Part shown: in pieces, positions 55,471 through 64,000 of the stretch
Numbering within the stretch: the stretch's first letter is position 1
Layout: each line of letters opens with the position of its first letter
Assembly (NCBI RefSeq): GCF_000152865.1
Contig: NZ_CH672390.1
Location: 2,459,468 to 2,523,467 of the forward strand
Source of the DNA: Erythrobacter sp. NAP1
Lineage (GTDB): Bacteria > Pseudomonadota > Alphaproteobacteria > Sphingomonadales > Sphingomonadaceae
Reading direction: 5' to 3'
DNA: 64,000 nucleotides
The notes under the pieces: model-generated
Databases searched by the model: none
What the model was told of the DNA's origin: nothing
What the model saw: only the letters and a program-made list of their open reading frames with translations
Program-made: the position numbers and the translations under genes

Positions 55471-55482
55471 GTTCTTGGTCTC

Positions 55483-56370
55483 CTAATCCTTGAGGAAGTC
55501 TCGCACGACCCCGATGAAGCGGTCAAACTGGTCGTGGTGGAGCCAGTGGCCCGCCTTCTCGAATTCGATCACCTCGGCGGTGTTGAAGTGTTTGATCCGC
55601 CCGTCCTTCTCCGGGTTCGAGGCCCAGCTGTCTGCACCGTACATCAGGAGCGTTGGACAGGTGATCGCGCCCCAGATCGCCTCCATGAATTCGTCGGCGA
55701 TATCCTCTACGCCCCAGACATTGAGGTGCGGGTCGAACTTCCAGCTGTACGTGCCGTCCTCGTTGCGGTTGACGCCGTGGATGGTGAGGTGGCGCGCCTG
55801 ATCCTCTGTGAGGTAGGAGTTCTCCTCGATCATCCGGGCAAAGGCGGCCTCGATGCTCTCATACTTGCGTGGGCTTCGCCCTGCCGCCTTGCGCTTCTTC
55901 TCAATCCATTCGCGCATGCGTTCAGGGTAAGGCGTCTCGCGCTGCTTATCCTTCCACTCGGGCGACGGGCCAAGGCCTTCGATCGCGACGAGCTTAGTGA
56001 CCATCTCCGGGAACATGCCGGAGTAACGCAGCGCGACATTGCCGCCCATTGAGTGCGACACGATCCGCACCGGGCCAACGCCAAGCTGGTGGATTAGCTG
56101 GGCAAGGTCATAGACCATATCGCCCGCGCCGTAATTGCCGTCGGACACCCAGTCGCTGTCGCCATGGCCGCGGTGGTCCATCGCGATGACATGGTATTCG
56201 TCACGCAGCGCCTCGGCGGTCCAGTCCCAGCTGCGCGCATGATCGCGTCCGCCATGGACGAGGACTAATGGAGGCTTTCCGCGTCCCTGATTTTCGGCAC
56301 CCCAATCCTCGTAATTGAGCTTGAGCCGCTGGGAGATGAAGCTTTGTGAGGTGGGGCCTGAACCGTTCAT
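55483..56370 (-). CDS. Alpha/beta hydrolase
   Basis: 295 residues. Oxyanion 'LVHGGRDHARSWDW', nucleophile S107 in 'SHSMGG', and a late His in 'AGHWLHHDQFDRF'. An esterase or haloalkane/epoxide hydrolase-like fold; a cap region lies around residues 140-210. The substrate cannot be inferred. Located between prfC and the FMN-binding gene. Confidence 0.88.
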   Translation of the reverse strand: MNGSGPTSQSFISQRLKLNYEDWGAENQGRGKPPLVLVHGGRDHARSWDWTAEALRDEYHVIAMDHRGHGDSDWVSDGNYGAGDMVYDLAQLIHQLGVGPVRIVSHSMGGNVALRYSGMFPEMVTKLVAIEGLGPSPEWKDKQRETPYPERMREWIEKKRKAAGRSPRKYESIEAAFARMIEENSYLTEDQARHLTIHGVNRNEDGTYSWKFDPHLNVWGVEDIADEFMEAIWGAITCPTLLMYGADSWASNPEKDGRIKHFNTAEVIEFEKAGHWLHHDQFDRFIGVVRDFLKD

Positions 56371-56407
56371 TCGGTTCCAATGGCCCGAAGTTGCGGCTCC
56401 CGCAACC

Positions 56408-57928
56408 TCACCTTTCCTTGGTCGCGCTAAACGTAAGCTCGGGGTTCTTCTCGACCTGGTAGTTCACGTCCCACGGGCTCTTGGCCATGAAGACGAGATC
56501 GCCATCCCGGTCGCGCGCGAGGTTGGCGCGGTTGAAGCTTTCGAACTCGGCAAGCGCCTTTGCATCGCCCTTGATCCAGCGCGCGGTCGCGAAGGGTGAG
56601 GCTTCGAGTGCGGCCTCGACCTTGTATTCCGCCGACAGCCGCGAGATGAGCACGTCAAGCTGAAGCTGTCCGACCACGCCGACAATGTGCTGTGCGCCGA
56701 TCTCGGGATAGAACACCTGGATCACCCCTTCTTCGGACAAATCATCGAGCGCCTTGCGAAGCTGCTTGGTCTTGGTCGGGTCCTTCAGTTGCACACGGCG
56801 CAGGATTTCCGGCGCGAAGTTGGGCAGGCCAGTAAAGCGAAGTTCGTTCTTTTCCGACAGCGTATCGCCCACGCGCAGCGTGCCGTGGTTCGGAATGCCG
56901 ATGATGTCGCCCGCTTCTGCCGTATCCGCAATCTCGCGGTCCTGCGCAAAGAACAGGATCGGCGAGTGGATCGCAATCGGTTTGCCGAGACCTGACGGCG
57001 TCAGCTTCATCCCGCGTTTGAAGGTGCCCGACACCTGCCGCATGAAAGCGATGCGGTCGCGGTGGTTGGGATCCATATTGGCCTGCACCTTGAAGATGAA
57101 GCCGGTGACCTCGCCGTGGTCAGGCGCGATCTGCTCCTCGCCCGCAGGTTGCGGCCGCGGCGGGGGCGCTACCCGCGCGATGGCTTCGATCAGTTCGGTC
57201 ACACCGAAATTCTTGAGGGCCGATCCGAAATAGACAGGCGTCAGGTCGCCGCTACGATAGGCTTCGAGGTCGAATTCGGGATAGCCGACCTGTGCAAGCT
57301 CGGCCTCCTCTGCGAATTCCTCGGGTATCTCGGGGTTGGCATCGCGCTTGCCCAAGAATTCCTTTGAGGGCCCCTCCGGGCGGCTGACTTCGCCTGTTTC
57401 GAAGTCGAGAATGCCTTCAAACCGCCCGCCCATGCCGATCGGCCAGCCTTGCGGGCTGACGTCGAGCGCGAGCATGTCGGCGACTTCATCGAGGGTCTCG
57501 AACGGATCGCGGCCTTCGCGGTCGACCTTGTTGACGAAGGTGATGATCGGGACGTTCCGCAGGCGGCAGACCTCAAACAGCTTGCGCGTCTGCGGCTCGA
57601 TACCCTTGGCCGCGTCGATCACCATGACCGCCGAGTCCACCGCAGTCAGCGTGCGGTAGGTGTCTTCGGAGAAGTCCTCGTGCCCCGGCGTGTCGAGCAG
57701 GTTGAAGGTCACGCCGTCACGCTCGAAGGTCATCACGCTGGACGTCACAGAGATACCGCGTTGCTGCTCGATCTTCATCCAGTCCGAGCGCGCCCGCCGT
57801 GCAGCCCCGCGCGCCTTGACCTCGCCCGCGAGGTGGATTGCTCCGCCTTGCAGCAGCAGCTTTTCGGTCAGCGTCGTTTTACCCGCGTCTGGGTGCGAGA
57901 TGATCGCGAAGGTTCTTCTGTTCGACAT
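56408..57928 (-). CDS. prfC: Peptide chain release factor 3
   Basis: GTPase that recycles RF1/RF2 from the ribosome. The 506-residue protein has G1 'HPDAGKTTL', 'ARSDWMKIEQQRGISVTSSV', G3 'DTPGHEDFSEDTYRTL' and G4 'NKVDREGRD'. C-terminal domain with 'QLQLDVLISRLSAEYKVEA'. Slightly shorter than the E. coli protein. 18 bases after pheT. Confidence 0.95.
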   Translation of the reverse strand: MSNRRTFAIISHPDAGKTTLTEKLLLQGGAIHLAGEVKARGAARRARSDWMKIEQQRGISVTSSVMTFERDGVTFNLLDTPGHEDFSEDTYRTLTAVDSAVMVIDAAKGIEPQTRKLFEVCRLRNVPIITFVNKVDREGRDPFETLDEVADMLALDVSPQGWPIGMGGRFEGILDFETGEVSRPEGPSKEFLGKRDANPEIPEEFAEEAELAQVGYPEFDLEAYRSGDLTPVYFGSALKNFGVTELIEAIARVAPPPRPQPAGEEQIAPDHGEVTGFIFKVQANMDPNHRDRIAFMRQVSGTFKRGMKLTPSGLGKPIAIHSPILFFAQDREIADTAEAGDIIGIPNHGTLRVGDTLSEKNELRFTGLPNFAPEILRRVQLKDPTKTKQLRKALDDLSEEGVIQVFYPEIGAQHIVGVVGQLQLDVLISRLSAEYKVEAALEASPFATARWIKGDAKALAEFESFNRANLARDRDGDLVFMAKSPWDVNYQVEKNPELTFSATKER

Positions 57929-57946
57929 GACAATCTGGCCTGCGGA

Positions 57947-60346
57947 TCAGCCGCGCAGTTCCGCTCCCAGCTTGGCCGCAGCAGCGACCACATTGTCCGC
58001 AATCGCTTTGAGGTCCTTGTCTTTGTAGCTCTTGTCCTGCGGCTGCAGCGTGACCTCGATCGCGAGCGATTTCTTGCCTTCGGGCACGCCTTCGCCGGTG
58101 AAGAGGTCGAAGACGCGCGCGGCGGTGATGTTCGTCTTGTCGCTGCCGCGAACTGCCTTGAGCAGGTCTTCTGCTGCAAGGTCGGCGGGCACGAGAAAGG
58201 CGAAGTCGCGGGTCACGGCCTGCAGCGCGGGCGGCGTGAAGCCCGGACGTGCGAAGCTGACCGGCCCCTTGGGTGCCTTCTTCGCCGGGATCGCATCGAG
58301 GAACAGCTCGACCGCTGCGACGGGGCCATCCATGTCGAACGCCTTGAGCGTTGCGGGATGGAGCATGCCGAAGCGCGCAAGCACGTTCTTGGGACCAAGG
58401 CGCACGGTTGCCGACTGTCCCGGGTGGAACTGGTCGCCAGCCTCACCCATCACCATCAGCTTATCCGCAGGTGCGCCTGCCGCCTCGAGCAGCGAGAGCG
58501 CGGCGGCCTTCGCGTCGTAGGCATCGTACATCGCGGCCTTGCCACTTGCCCAGCCGCGCTGGACCTTCTCACCCGTCAGCACCACGCCAAGCGTCGCGCG
58601 CTCGTCGCTCATGCCATTCTTGCCGCGGAAGTAGCGGCGGCCGAGTTCGAACAGGCGCGAGGCGCCCGCGCCGCGATCGGCATTACGCTTGGCGGCGATC
58701 AGCAGGCCCGGAATGAGCGAGGGGCGCATGACCTTCATGTCCTCGCTGATCGGGTTGTCGAGCTTCCACAGATCGTCGGTCGCGGTGAAGTGCGCGGCGG
58801 CATCTTCGGGCAGGAACGACCAGGTCACTGCCTCGTCCAGCCCGCTTCCGGCAGCGGCGCGGCGAAGCTTGCGCTCCATCTGCTGCTGCGGCGTAGCAGT
58901 CGGACGAGCCACGCCGTCCATGCGAGGGAGTGCAACGCTTTCGACCTTGTCGAGGCCATGGATGCGCACGACTTCTTCGACGAGGTCAGCGGGCCCTTCG
59001 ATGTCGTGACGGCGCAGCGGGCAGGTGACGTTCCAGTTGGAATCGACCGTGAAGTCGAGGCTTTCAAGGGTACGGCGTTGCTCATCGGCTGGTACATCGA
59101 CGCCGCCGAGTTTGGCGGTGAGGTCGGTGTCGAACAGCACGACTTTCGGAGCCATTGGTGGGACGCCGGCCTGCACGGCTTCGCTCGCGCTTCCGCCTGC
59201 AAGTTCGACGATCAGGCCGGTCAAAAGGTCGAGACCGTCTTCGAGGAATGCGGGATCGACCCCGCGCTCGAACCGGGTGCGCGCGTCGGAGGCCAGGCCC
59301 AGCTTGCGACCCGTGACGCCAATACGCGGCGGGTCGAAGTAAGCGATCTCGAGCAGAACGTCGGTCGTCTCGTCCTGAACGCCCGAATTCTCGCCGCCCA
59401 TGATGCCTGCGATGTCGTGGACTTCGTTGTCGTCCGCGATCACGACCATGCTCTCATCGAGCGTGTAGGTCTTCTCGTTCAGCGCCAGCACCTGCTCGCC
59501 GTCCTTCGCGCGGCGGGCGACGACTGCGCCCGACAATTTGGCGAGGTCGTAAACGTGCGCCGGACGCCCGAACGCGAGCATCAGATAGTTGGTGAGGTCA
59601 ACCAGCAGCGAGATCGGACGCTGGCCCGCGCTCTTCAGCCGCTGCTGCAGCCAATCAGGCGACGGACCGTTTGTCACTCCCTTGATCACGCGGCCATAAA
59701 AGGCTGGGCAGCCTTCGGGGTCGTCAGTGCGGATTTCGACCGGGCAATCGCCCGAGGCTGCGAATTCGGGAAAGGCGATCGGCTTCAGCGTGCCGAGGCC
59801 AGCTGCCGCAAGGTCGCGGGCAATGCCGTAGACACCCATGCAGTCGGGGCGATTCGGCGTAATTGCGACGTCAATGATCGGCGAGGAGCCCTGATAGTCA
59901 GCAAAGCTGTGCGCGACGCTCGCATCCTCGGGCAGTTCAATGATGCCATCATGCTCATCACCCAGCTCAAGCTCGCGCACAGAGCACATCATACCGTTCG
60001 ATTCGACCCCTCGGATCGCGCTCTTCCTGAGCTCCATGCCATTGGCGGGCACGACCGCGCCGGGCAGACCCAGAACGCCTTTCATACCAGCACGCGCATT
60101 CGGAGCGCCGCACACGACCTGCAACGGATCGCCTTCGCCAGTATCGACGGTGAGCACCTGAAGCTTGTCCGCATCGGGATGCTTCTCTGCCGTCAGGACC
60201 TTGGCGACCTTGAAGCCGGCAAGCGTTTCGGACGGGTCTTCAACGCCTTCGACCTCAAGCCCGATCGCGTTCAGCGTATCGGTGATTTCCTGAAGCGAAG
60301 CCTCGGTTTCGAGGTGGTCTTTCAGCCATGTGATCGAGAACTTCAT
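57947..60346 (-). CDS. pheT: Phenylalanyl-tRNA synthetase beta subunit
   Basis: 799 residues. N-terminal tRNA-binding (EMAP-like) domain '[21 protein letters not shown]', B3/B4 editing domain, B5, and the C-terminal ferredoxin-like anticodon-binding domain (about 705-799, '[23 protein letters not shown]'). Its start overlaps pheS by 4 bases (ATGA). Confidence 0.97.
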   Translation of the reverse strand: MKFSITWLKDHLETEASLQEITDTLNAIGLEVEGVEDPSETLAGFKVAKVLTAEKHPDADKLQVLTVDTGEGDPLQVVCGAPNARAGMKGVLGLPGAVVPANGMELRKSAIRGVESNGMMCSVRELELGDEHDGIIELPEDASVAHSFADYQGSSPIIDVAITPNRPDCMGVYGIARDLAAAGLGTLKPIAFPEFAASGDCPVEIRTDDPEGCPAFYGRVIKGVTNGPSPDWLQQRLKSAGQRPISLLVDLTNYLMLAFGRPAHVYDLAKLSGAVVARRAKDGEQVLALNEKTYTLDESMVVIADDNEVHDIAGIMGGENSGVQDETTDVLLEIAYFDPPRIGVTGRKLGLASDARTRFERGVDPAFLEDGLDLLTGLIVELAGGSASEAVQAGVPPMAPKVVLFDTDLTAKLGGVDVPADEQRRTLESLDFTVDSNWNVTCPLRRHDIEGPADLVEEVVRIHGLDKVESVALPRMDGVARPTATPQQQMERKLRRAAAGSGLDEAVTWSFLPEDAAAHFTATDDLWKLDNPISEDMKVMRPSLIPGLLIAAKRNADRGAGASRLFELGRRYFRGKNGMSDERATLGVVLTGEKVQRGWASGKAAMYDAYDAKAAALSLLEAAGAPADKLMVMGEAGDQFHPGQSATVRLGPKNVLARFGMLHPATLKAFDMDGPVAAVELFLDAIPAKKAPKGPVSFARPGFTPPALQAVTRDFAFLVPADLAAEDLLKAVRGSDKTNITAARVFDLFTGEGVPEGKKSLAIEVTLQPQDKSYKDKDLKAIADNVVAAAAKLGAELRG

Positions 60347-61443
60347 GGCCGCGCTCCTACACCTGCGGAGAGGGTTGGCTGATCGTAGGGCGAGAAGCCA
60401 TAATGCTGCAGCCAGCGCGGATCGCCATCGAAGAAGGCGCGCAAGTCGTTCATCCCGTATTTGAGCATGGCGATACGGTCGATGCCGAGACCGAAGGCAA
60501 AGCCCTGGTACTCGTCCGCATCGACGCCCGCCATTTCCAGCACGCGGCGGTTCACCATCCCGCTGCCGCCCAGCTCCATCCAGTCATGGCCCTCATCATC
60601 GCCGTGACCGCCGACCACGCGGCGGTTGCCCTCGTTCGAGTAGCCGACATCGACTTCGACCGAAGGCTCGGTGAAGGGGAAGTAGGAGGGGCGCAGGCGA
60701 AGGGTGATGTCCTCGCGCTCGAAGAAGGCCTTGAAGAAGGTCTCCAGCGTCCATTTGAGGTGGCCCAGATGAATGCCTTTGTCGACGACGAGGCCCTCGA
60801 CCTGGTGGAACATCGGCGTGTGCGTCGCGTCGCTGTCAGAGCGATAGACTCGGCCCGGCGCGATGATGCGGATGGGCGCGCCTTGCTCCTTCATCGAGCG
60901 GATCTGCACCGGTGACGTGTGCGTGCGCAGCAGCATCTCGCCACCATCCGCCGACTTGTCCGGGAAGTAGAACGTGTCGTGCATCGCGCGCGCCGGGTGG
61001 CTCTCATCCATGTTGAGCGCGGTGAAGTTATGCCAATCGTCCTCGATCTCGGGACCGGTCGCGACCTGGAAGCCGAGGTCGGCGAAGATCTCTGCCAGCT
61101 CGTCCATCACCTGGCTCACCGGGTGGATCGAGCCCTTGTGAGTGTCTGGCGCGGGAAGCGTCAGGTCGATCGTCTCGCTTGCCAGCTGCGCTTCGAGAGC
61201 TTCCGCTTCGAGCGCAGCCTTGCGCGCGTCAATGGCTTCGGCGACTTCGGCGCGCACGGCCTGGATGGCGGGAGCTGCGTCCTTGCGCTCCTCTGGGCTC
61301 ATCTGGCCGAGCGTCTTGAGAGCAAGGCTTACCCAGCCCTTCTTGCCGAGCGCGGCAACGCGTTGTTCCTCGAGCGCATCGAGCGACGTCGAGGCCGCGA
61401 TCGCTTCAAGAGCGGTGGTCTTTTGTTGTGTCAGTTCGGTCAT
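60343..61443 (-). CDS. pheS: Phenylalanyl-tRNA synthetase alpha subunit
   Basis: 366 residues, class II synthetase. '[34 protein letters not shown]' (motif 1 region), '[12 protein letters not shown]' (motif 2) and '[22 protein letters not shown]' (motif 3). N-terminal coiled coil for tRNA binding. First gene of pheS-pheT. Confidence 0.97.
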   Translation of the reverse strand: MTELTQQKTTALEAIAASTSLDALEEQRVAALGKKGWVSLALKTLGQMSPEERKDAAPAIQAVRAEVAEAIDARKAALEAEALEAQLASETIDLTLPAPDTHKGSIHPVSQVMDELAEIFADLGFQVATGPEIEDDWHNFTALNMDESHPARAMHDTFYFPDKSADGGEMLLRTHTSPVQIRSMKEQGAPIRIIAPGRVYRSDSDATHTPMFHQVEGLVVDKGIHLGHLKWTLETFFKAFFEREDITLRLRPSYFPFTEPSVEVDVGYSNEGNRRVVGGHGDDEGHDWMELGGSGMVNRRVLEMAGVDADEYQGFAFGLGIDRIAMLKYGMNDLRAFFDGDPRWLQHYGFSPYDQPTLSAGVGARP

Positions 61444-61540
61444 TGTCTGGCCTGCTTGGGTGAGCGGGTCCGCTAGCGCCTATTGGCTCCAGTTGCAAAG
61501 CGCTTGTTGCAGGTGCGAGCGAGCCAGGCGCGGGTGTGGC

Positions 61541-62437
61541 TTACGAACCCTTGTTGCGCGGGTCGTGCAAGCCCTGCACCGCCTCGCCCGCAATCGCCAT
61601 GCGCGCCCGGGCAGCAGCGACCAGCAGCGGCTTCTCCAGCCTTGAATAGGCGGTCGGGCTCATGCCCATGAAGCGCTTGAAATCGCGCACGAAATGCGCC
61701 TGGTCGTGATACTGGTAGTCGAGCGTCGAAAGCCATCTGAGCGAAGGATCGAGCATGAACTGGGCAAGACTGCGCAGGAACCGCTGGCGGCGCAGCAGCA
61801 GTTTGGGCGTGAAGCCGAAGGCGCGCTTCGACAGCCGTTCAAGCGAGCGCACGTTCATCGCCACCCGGTCGGCGAGATCGGCGACCTTCGAAAGCTCTGG
61901 ATCGACCAGCTGCGCATTGATGCGCTGAATCGCCTGCGCCGATGCATTCTCGGTGGGGGCAATCTGCGCCATGTGCGCTTCGATCAGGCGCAGTTCGGAT
62001 GCAAAGTCGCCAGTGCTTGCGGCCAGAGCGCGGGCAAGCGGCTGGAACGCCGCAAAGGCGTTGTCGGCATTCCCGTCAGCGGTGCGATCAGCGTAATCGC
62101 TCGCGGGAGCGTCCACGAAGTTGGCCCAGCCCAGCGGCATCAGGCCAATCCCCCAGCTTCTTCCGGTGCCGATGCGAAAGCGGGCCGCCTTGCTGGTCGG
62201 GCCGGTAGCCGAGAATGCGGGCGAGGCTTCAAGCGGCGCATCGCCGATCGCGCTCTGTGCCCAGCCCTCGTCCATGAAGCGCAGATTGGCCCATTCGGGA
62301 TGCAGGTAATCTTCGAGCACCGGCTCTTTGGGCGAAGCGGCAACTTCGGTGCAGTAATAGGTCGTCACATAAGGGCGCAGCTCTTCAGCAGGCAGCGCGA
62401 AGCGGATCGTGATCGCATTACCCAACTCGTTCCGCAT
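61541..62437 (-). CDS. AraC-family transcriptional regulator (paralogue A)
   Basis: 298 residues. The C-terminal DNA-binding domain has two helix-turn-helices: 'VADLADRVAMNVRSLERLSKRAFGFTPKLLLRRQRFLRSL' and 'YHDQAHFVRDFKRFMGMSPTAYSRLEKP'. The N-terminal domain (about 1-170, beginning 'RFALPAEELRPYVTTYYCTEV') is a sensor of the type shared with its neighbour, ligand unknown. It lies 97 bases upstream of pheS on the same strand. Confidence 0.88.
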   Translation of the reverse strand: MRNELGNAITIRFALPAEELRPYVTTYYCTEVAASPKEPVLEDYLHPEWANLRFMDEGWAQSAIGDAPLEASPAFSATGPTSKAARFRIGTGRSWGIGLMPLGWANFVDAPASDYADRTADGNADNAFAAFQPLARALAASTGDFASELRLIEAHMAQIAPTENASAQAIQRINAQLVDPELSKVADLADRVAMNVRSLERLSKRAFGFTPKLLLRRQRFLRSLAQFMLDPSLRWLSTLDYQYHDQAHFVRDFKRFMGMSPTAYSRLEKPLLVAAARARMAIAGEAVQGLHDPRNKGS

Positions 62438-62589
62438 TTACGGTGTGCGAACCCCCAACTGCCCGTTTTGTGGTCCCGTTGGCCCCGCTTAAGGCCGCCT
62501 GAGACTTCACCCCATTACCTGTGAAGAGCTGTTACGTAGCGACGCCTTGCCCGGTAGGAAACCGCAAACTGCACGGATCGTCGTGCGAG

Positions 62590-63540
62590 TTAGGTCCCCT
62601 CACCTTGTTTGGGTTCATCGAGCGTCTGCGCTGCGCTTCCCCAGACGCGGGCCCTGGCTTCCATGAAAGAGGTCAGCACCGGCTTGTCGAGCGCCGCATA
62701 CTGGCTCGGCGTCATCGTCATGAACTCGGTGAACTCGCGCGTGAACTGCGCTTGGTCGTGATAGTCGCCGTCCATAGCTTCGGTCCACCGTACACTGCTA
62801 CCCTGCCCGCGATGGAGCATGAAACTGGTGAGGCTGCGCATGAAGCGCTGGCGACGCATCAGCAGCTTGGGTGCGAAGCCAAAGTAGCGGTGGCAAACCC
62901 GTTCGAGGGTGCGAATGCTCATCCCGCAGGCGTCGGCAAGGTCGCCCACCGCGAAATGCTCTCCGCTGACAAGGGCTGCATGGACGCGCACGATCTTGGC
63001 CTCATCGCGCGAGGGCCGCATCAGCCTGCCCATGACCTCGATGATGTGAGCGTATTGCTCTTCAAGCGTCGCATCGGGATCGCACAGCACGCCTGACAGC
63101 TCATCGAACTTGCGAAAGGCCCGGTGCCGGGTTCCTTCAAAGACCGTGTTGGCAAGGTCGTAGGCTTCCGCATCGACGAAACGCGCCCAGCCCATCGGGA
63201 GAAAGCCGATCCCCCACATGCGCGTCGTGCCGACTGTGAAGTGACAGGGCAGCGAGCTTGGGCCGGTGGTGTTGAACCGAGCCCCCTCAAGCGAGGTGTT
63301 TCCGATCTGCGATTTCGGCAGTGAGCCGCTGAAGAACCGGATATTGCCCCATTCGGGCTGCAGGTAGTCTTCGACCGTGCCGCCATCGGCCACGTCGAGT
63401 TCAAGGTGGTAGAACGTGGTGAAGCACCCGTCGAACTCGCTCGTCGGTGCGAAGAACTGGCTGCGGACAGAGTGCCGGGGGCCCGTCAGCCCGGCTGCGG
63501 GGGCGATTGCCCCGGTTCGCATGTCCTGTTCAATCCCCAT
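62590..63540 (-). CDS. AraC-family transcriptional regulator (paralogue B)
   Basis: 316 residues. The DNA-binding half ('VGDLADACGMSIRTLERVCHRYFGFAPKLLMRRQRFMRSLTSFML') closely resembles the neighbouring regulator, and the sensor halves share 'DYLQPEWGNIRFF' and 'GIGFLPMGWARFVDA', so the two arose by tandem duplication. No target or ligand is evident. 152-base gap between them, 168 to rplT. Confidence 0.88.
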   Translation of the reverse strand: MGIEQDMRTGAIAPAAGLTGPRHSVRSQFFAPTSEFDGCFTTFYHLELDVADGGTVEDYLQPEWGNIRFFSGSLPKSQIGNTSLEGARFNTTGPSSLPCHFTVGTTRMWGIGFLPMGWARFVDAEAYDLANTVFEGTRHRAFRKFDELSGVLCDPDATLEEQYAHIIEVMGRLMRPSRDEAKIVRVHAALVSGEHFAVGDLADACGMSIRTLERVCHRYFGFAPKLLMRRQRFMRSLTSFMLHRGQGSSVRWTEAMDGDYHDQAQFTREFTEFMTMTPSQYAALDKPVLTSFMEARARVWGSAAQTLDEPKQGEGT

Positions 63541-63644
63541 GAGTTGAAGTCTGCGCCAATTGACGAACTTCTACAAGCGTTCTGGCGCATTGCTACAAGA
63601 GCGCGGTGCATAAGACGCGGGCGCCGAACGCCTGCTTCCAACGC

Positions 63645-63684
63645 AAAAGGGCCCCGGTGCATCACCTGCACCGGGGCCCTTTTT
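63645..63684. terminator. Rho-independent terminator downstream of rplT
   Basis: 13-base perfect arms at 63649-63661 and 63667-63679 with a 5-base loop; T-tracts on both sides (five on plus, four on minus). On the minus strand it ends the rplT transcript. Confidence 0.9.
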
Positions 63685-63708
63685 GGGGTGTCAGCAGATC
63701 AATGCTGC

Positions 63709-64000
63709 TTAGGCGGGAAGTGCTTTCTTCGCCTGAGCGATGATCGTCTTGAACGCCGCTTCTTCGTTCATGGCGAGGTCGGCCATGACCTTGCGGTCGA
63801 GCTCGATCCCGGCAAGCTTCACGCCGTGCATGAACTGCGAGTAGGTCAGGCCTTCAGCGCGGACCGCCGCGTTGATGCGCTGGATCCACAGAGCGCGGAA
63901 GTTGCGCTTCTTGATGCGGCGATCGCGGTAGGCGTACTGGCCGGCCTTTTCGACGGCCTGACGAGCGATGCGGATGGTGTTCTTGCGACGACCGCGATAG
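63709..64000 (-). CDS. rplT: 50S ribosomal protein L20 (5' end outside window)
   Basis: The last 96 codons of L20, read on the minus strand from the right edge: '[28 protein letters not shown]', '[26 protein letters not shown]', '[13 protein letters not shown]', ending QAKKALPA. L20 is an early-assembly 23S rRNA-binding protein. The genes infC and rpmI are expected just beyond the window. Confidence 0.96.
   Translation of the reverse strand, partial: YRGRRKNTIRIARQAVEKAGQYAYRDRRIKKRNFRALWIQRINAAVRAEGLTYSQFMHGVKLAGIELDRKVMADLAMNEEAAFKTIIAQAKKALPA

Noticed and set aside
57449..60382. 977-codon plus-strand open frame opposite prfC and pheT
   Set aside because: It spans two well-supported minus-strand genes, crosses their boundary and has no recognisable domain; it is a codon-bias shadow in high-GC DNA.

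Overview
The window is chromosomal DNA of an alphaproteobacterium, most likely order Sphingomonadales and probably the Erythrobacteraceae. The main pointers are a serine palmitoyltransferase with its own acyl carrier protein (sphingolipid synthesis), a gene-transfer-agent (GTA)-like cluster carrying the DUF6127 and DUF2793 genes I associate with this order, a DivK-type receiver, a DksA with a degenerate zinc finger, and high-GC codon use with many 1- and 4-base start/stop overlaps. I saw no tRNA, rRNA, CRISPR array, transposase or integrase.

Layout. 1-9.7 kb: housekeeping genes (YbdG-type mechanosensitive channel, cut by the left edge; trmB; an exported DUF917 protein; a DUF892 ferritin-like protein; malic enzyme maeB; mutS) plus two small hypotheticals. 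9.8-12.4 kb, minus strand: gluQRS, a HIG1-domain protein, a cobalamin adenosyltransferase and 3-hydroxybutyryl-CoA dehydrogenase. 12.5-13.7 kb: an HNH endonuclease and a two-helix ion channel. 13.7-19.1 kb, minus strand: a membrane protein, the tryptophan-to-anthranilate operon kynA-kynB-kynU, a DUF4112 protein and an orphan peptide-binding lipoprotein. 19.2-24.6 kb: PilZ protein, dksA, Sel1 protein, a tight operon (DUF3572, HAD hydrolase, RidA, GDPD, FemAB-like acyltransferase) and divK. 24.6-28.2 kb: a Pycsar-effector-like membrane protein, acp-spt, an apparently frameshifted aquaporin and a YqaA-type protein.

28.4-42.4 kb is the GTA-like head-tail cluster, all on the plus strand: small and large terminase, portal, DUF6127, protease, capsid, connector genes, tail tube, tail chaperones, a short tape measure, a DUF2460 protein with a large N-terminal extension, DUF2163 hub, NlpC/P60 peptidase, tail protein and DUF2793. 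No integrase, repressor, replication or lysis genes are present, so it reads as a domesticated particle factory rather than a prophage. The capsid gene is bracketed by strong RNA hairpins, and the Gp12 homologue is more than three times the size I expect.

42.5-64 kb: an OmpA protein with 31 consecutive prolines; queC; a DUF3617-like protein; argD-argF-hslO; a Gly-rich double cold-shock protein; a plus-strand operon (Blh phosphatase, membrane protein, fatty-acid-hydroxylase-type enzyme, GMC oxidoreductase); glnK-amt behind a near-perfect sigma-54 promoter; an FMN-binding protein and an alpha/beta hydrolase; prfC; pheS-pheT; two paralogous AraC regulators; and rplT, cut by the right edge.
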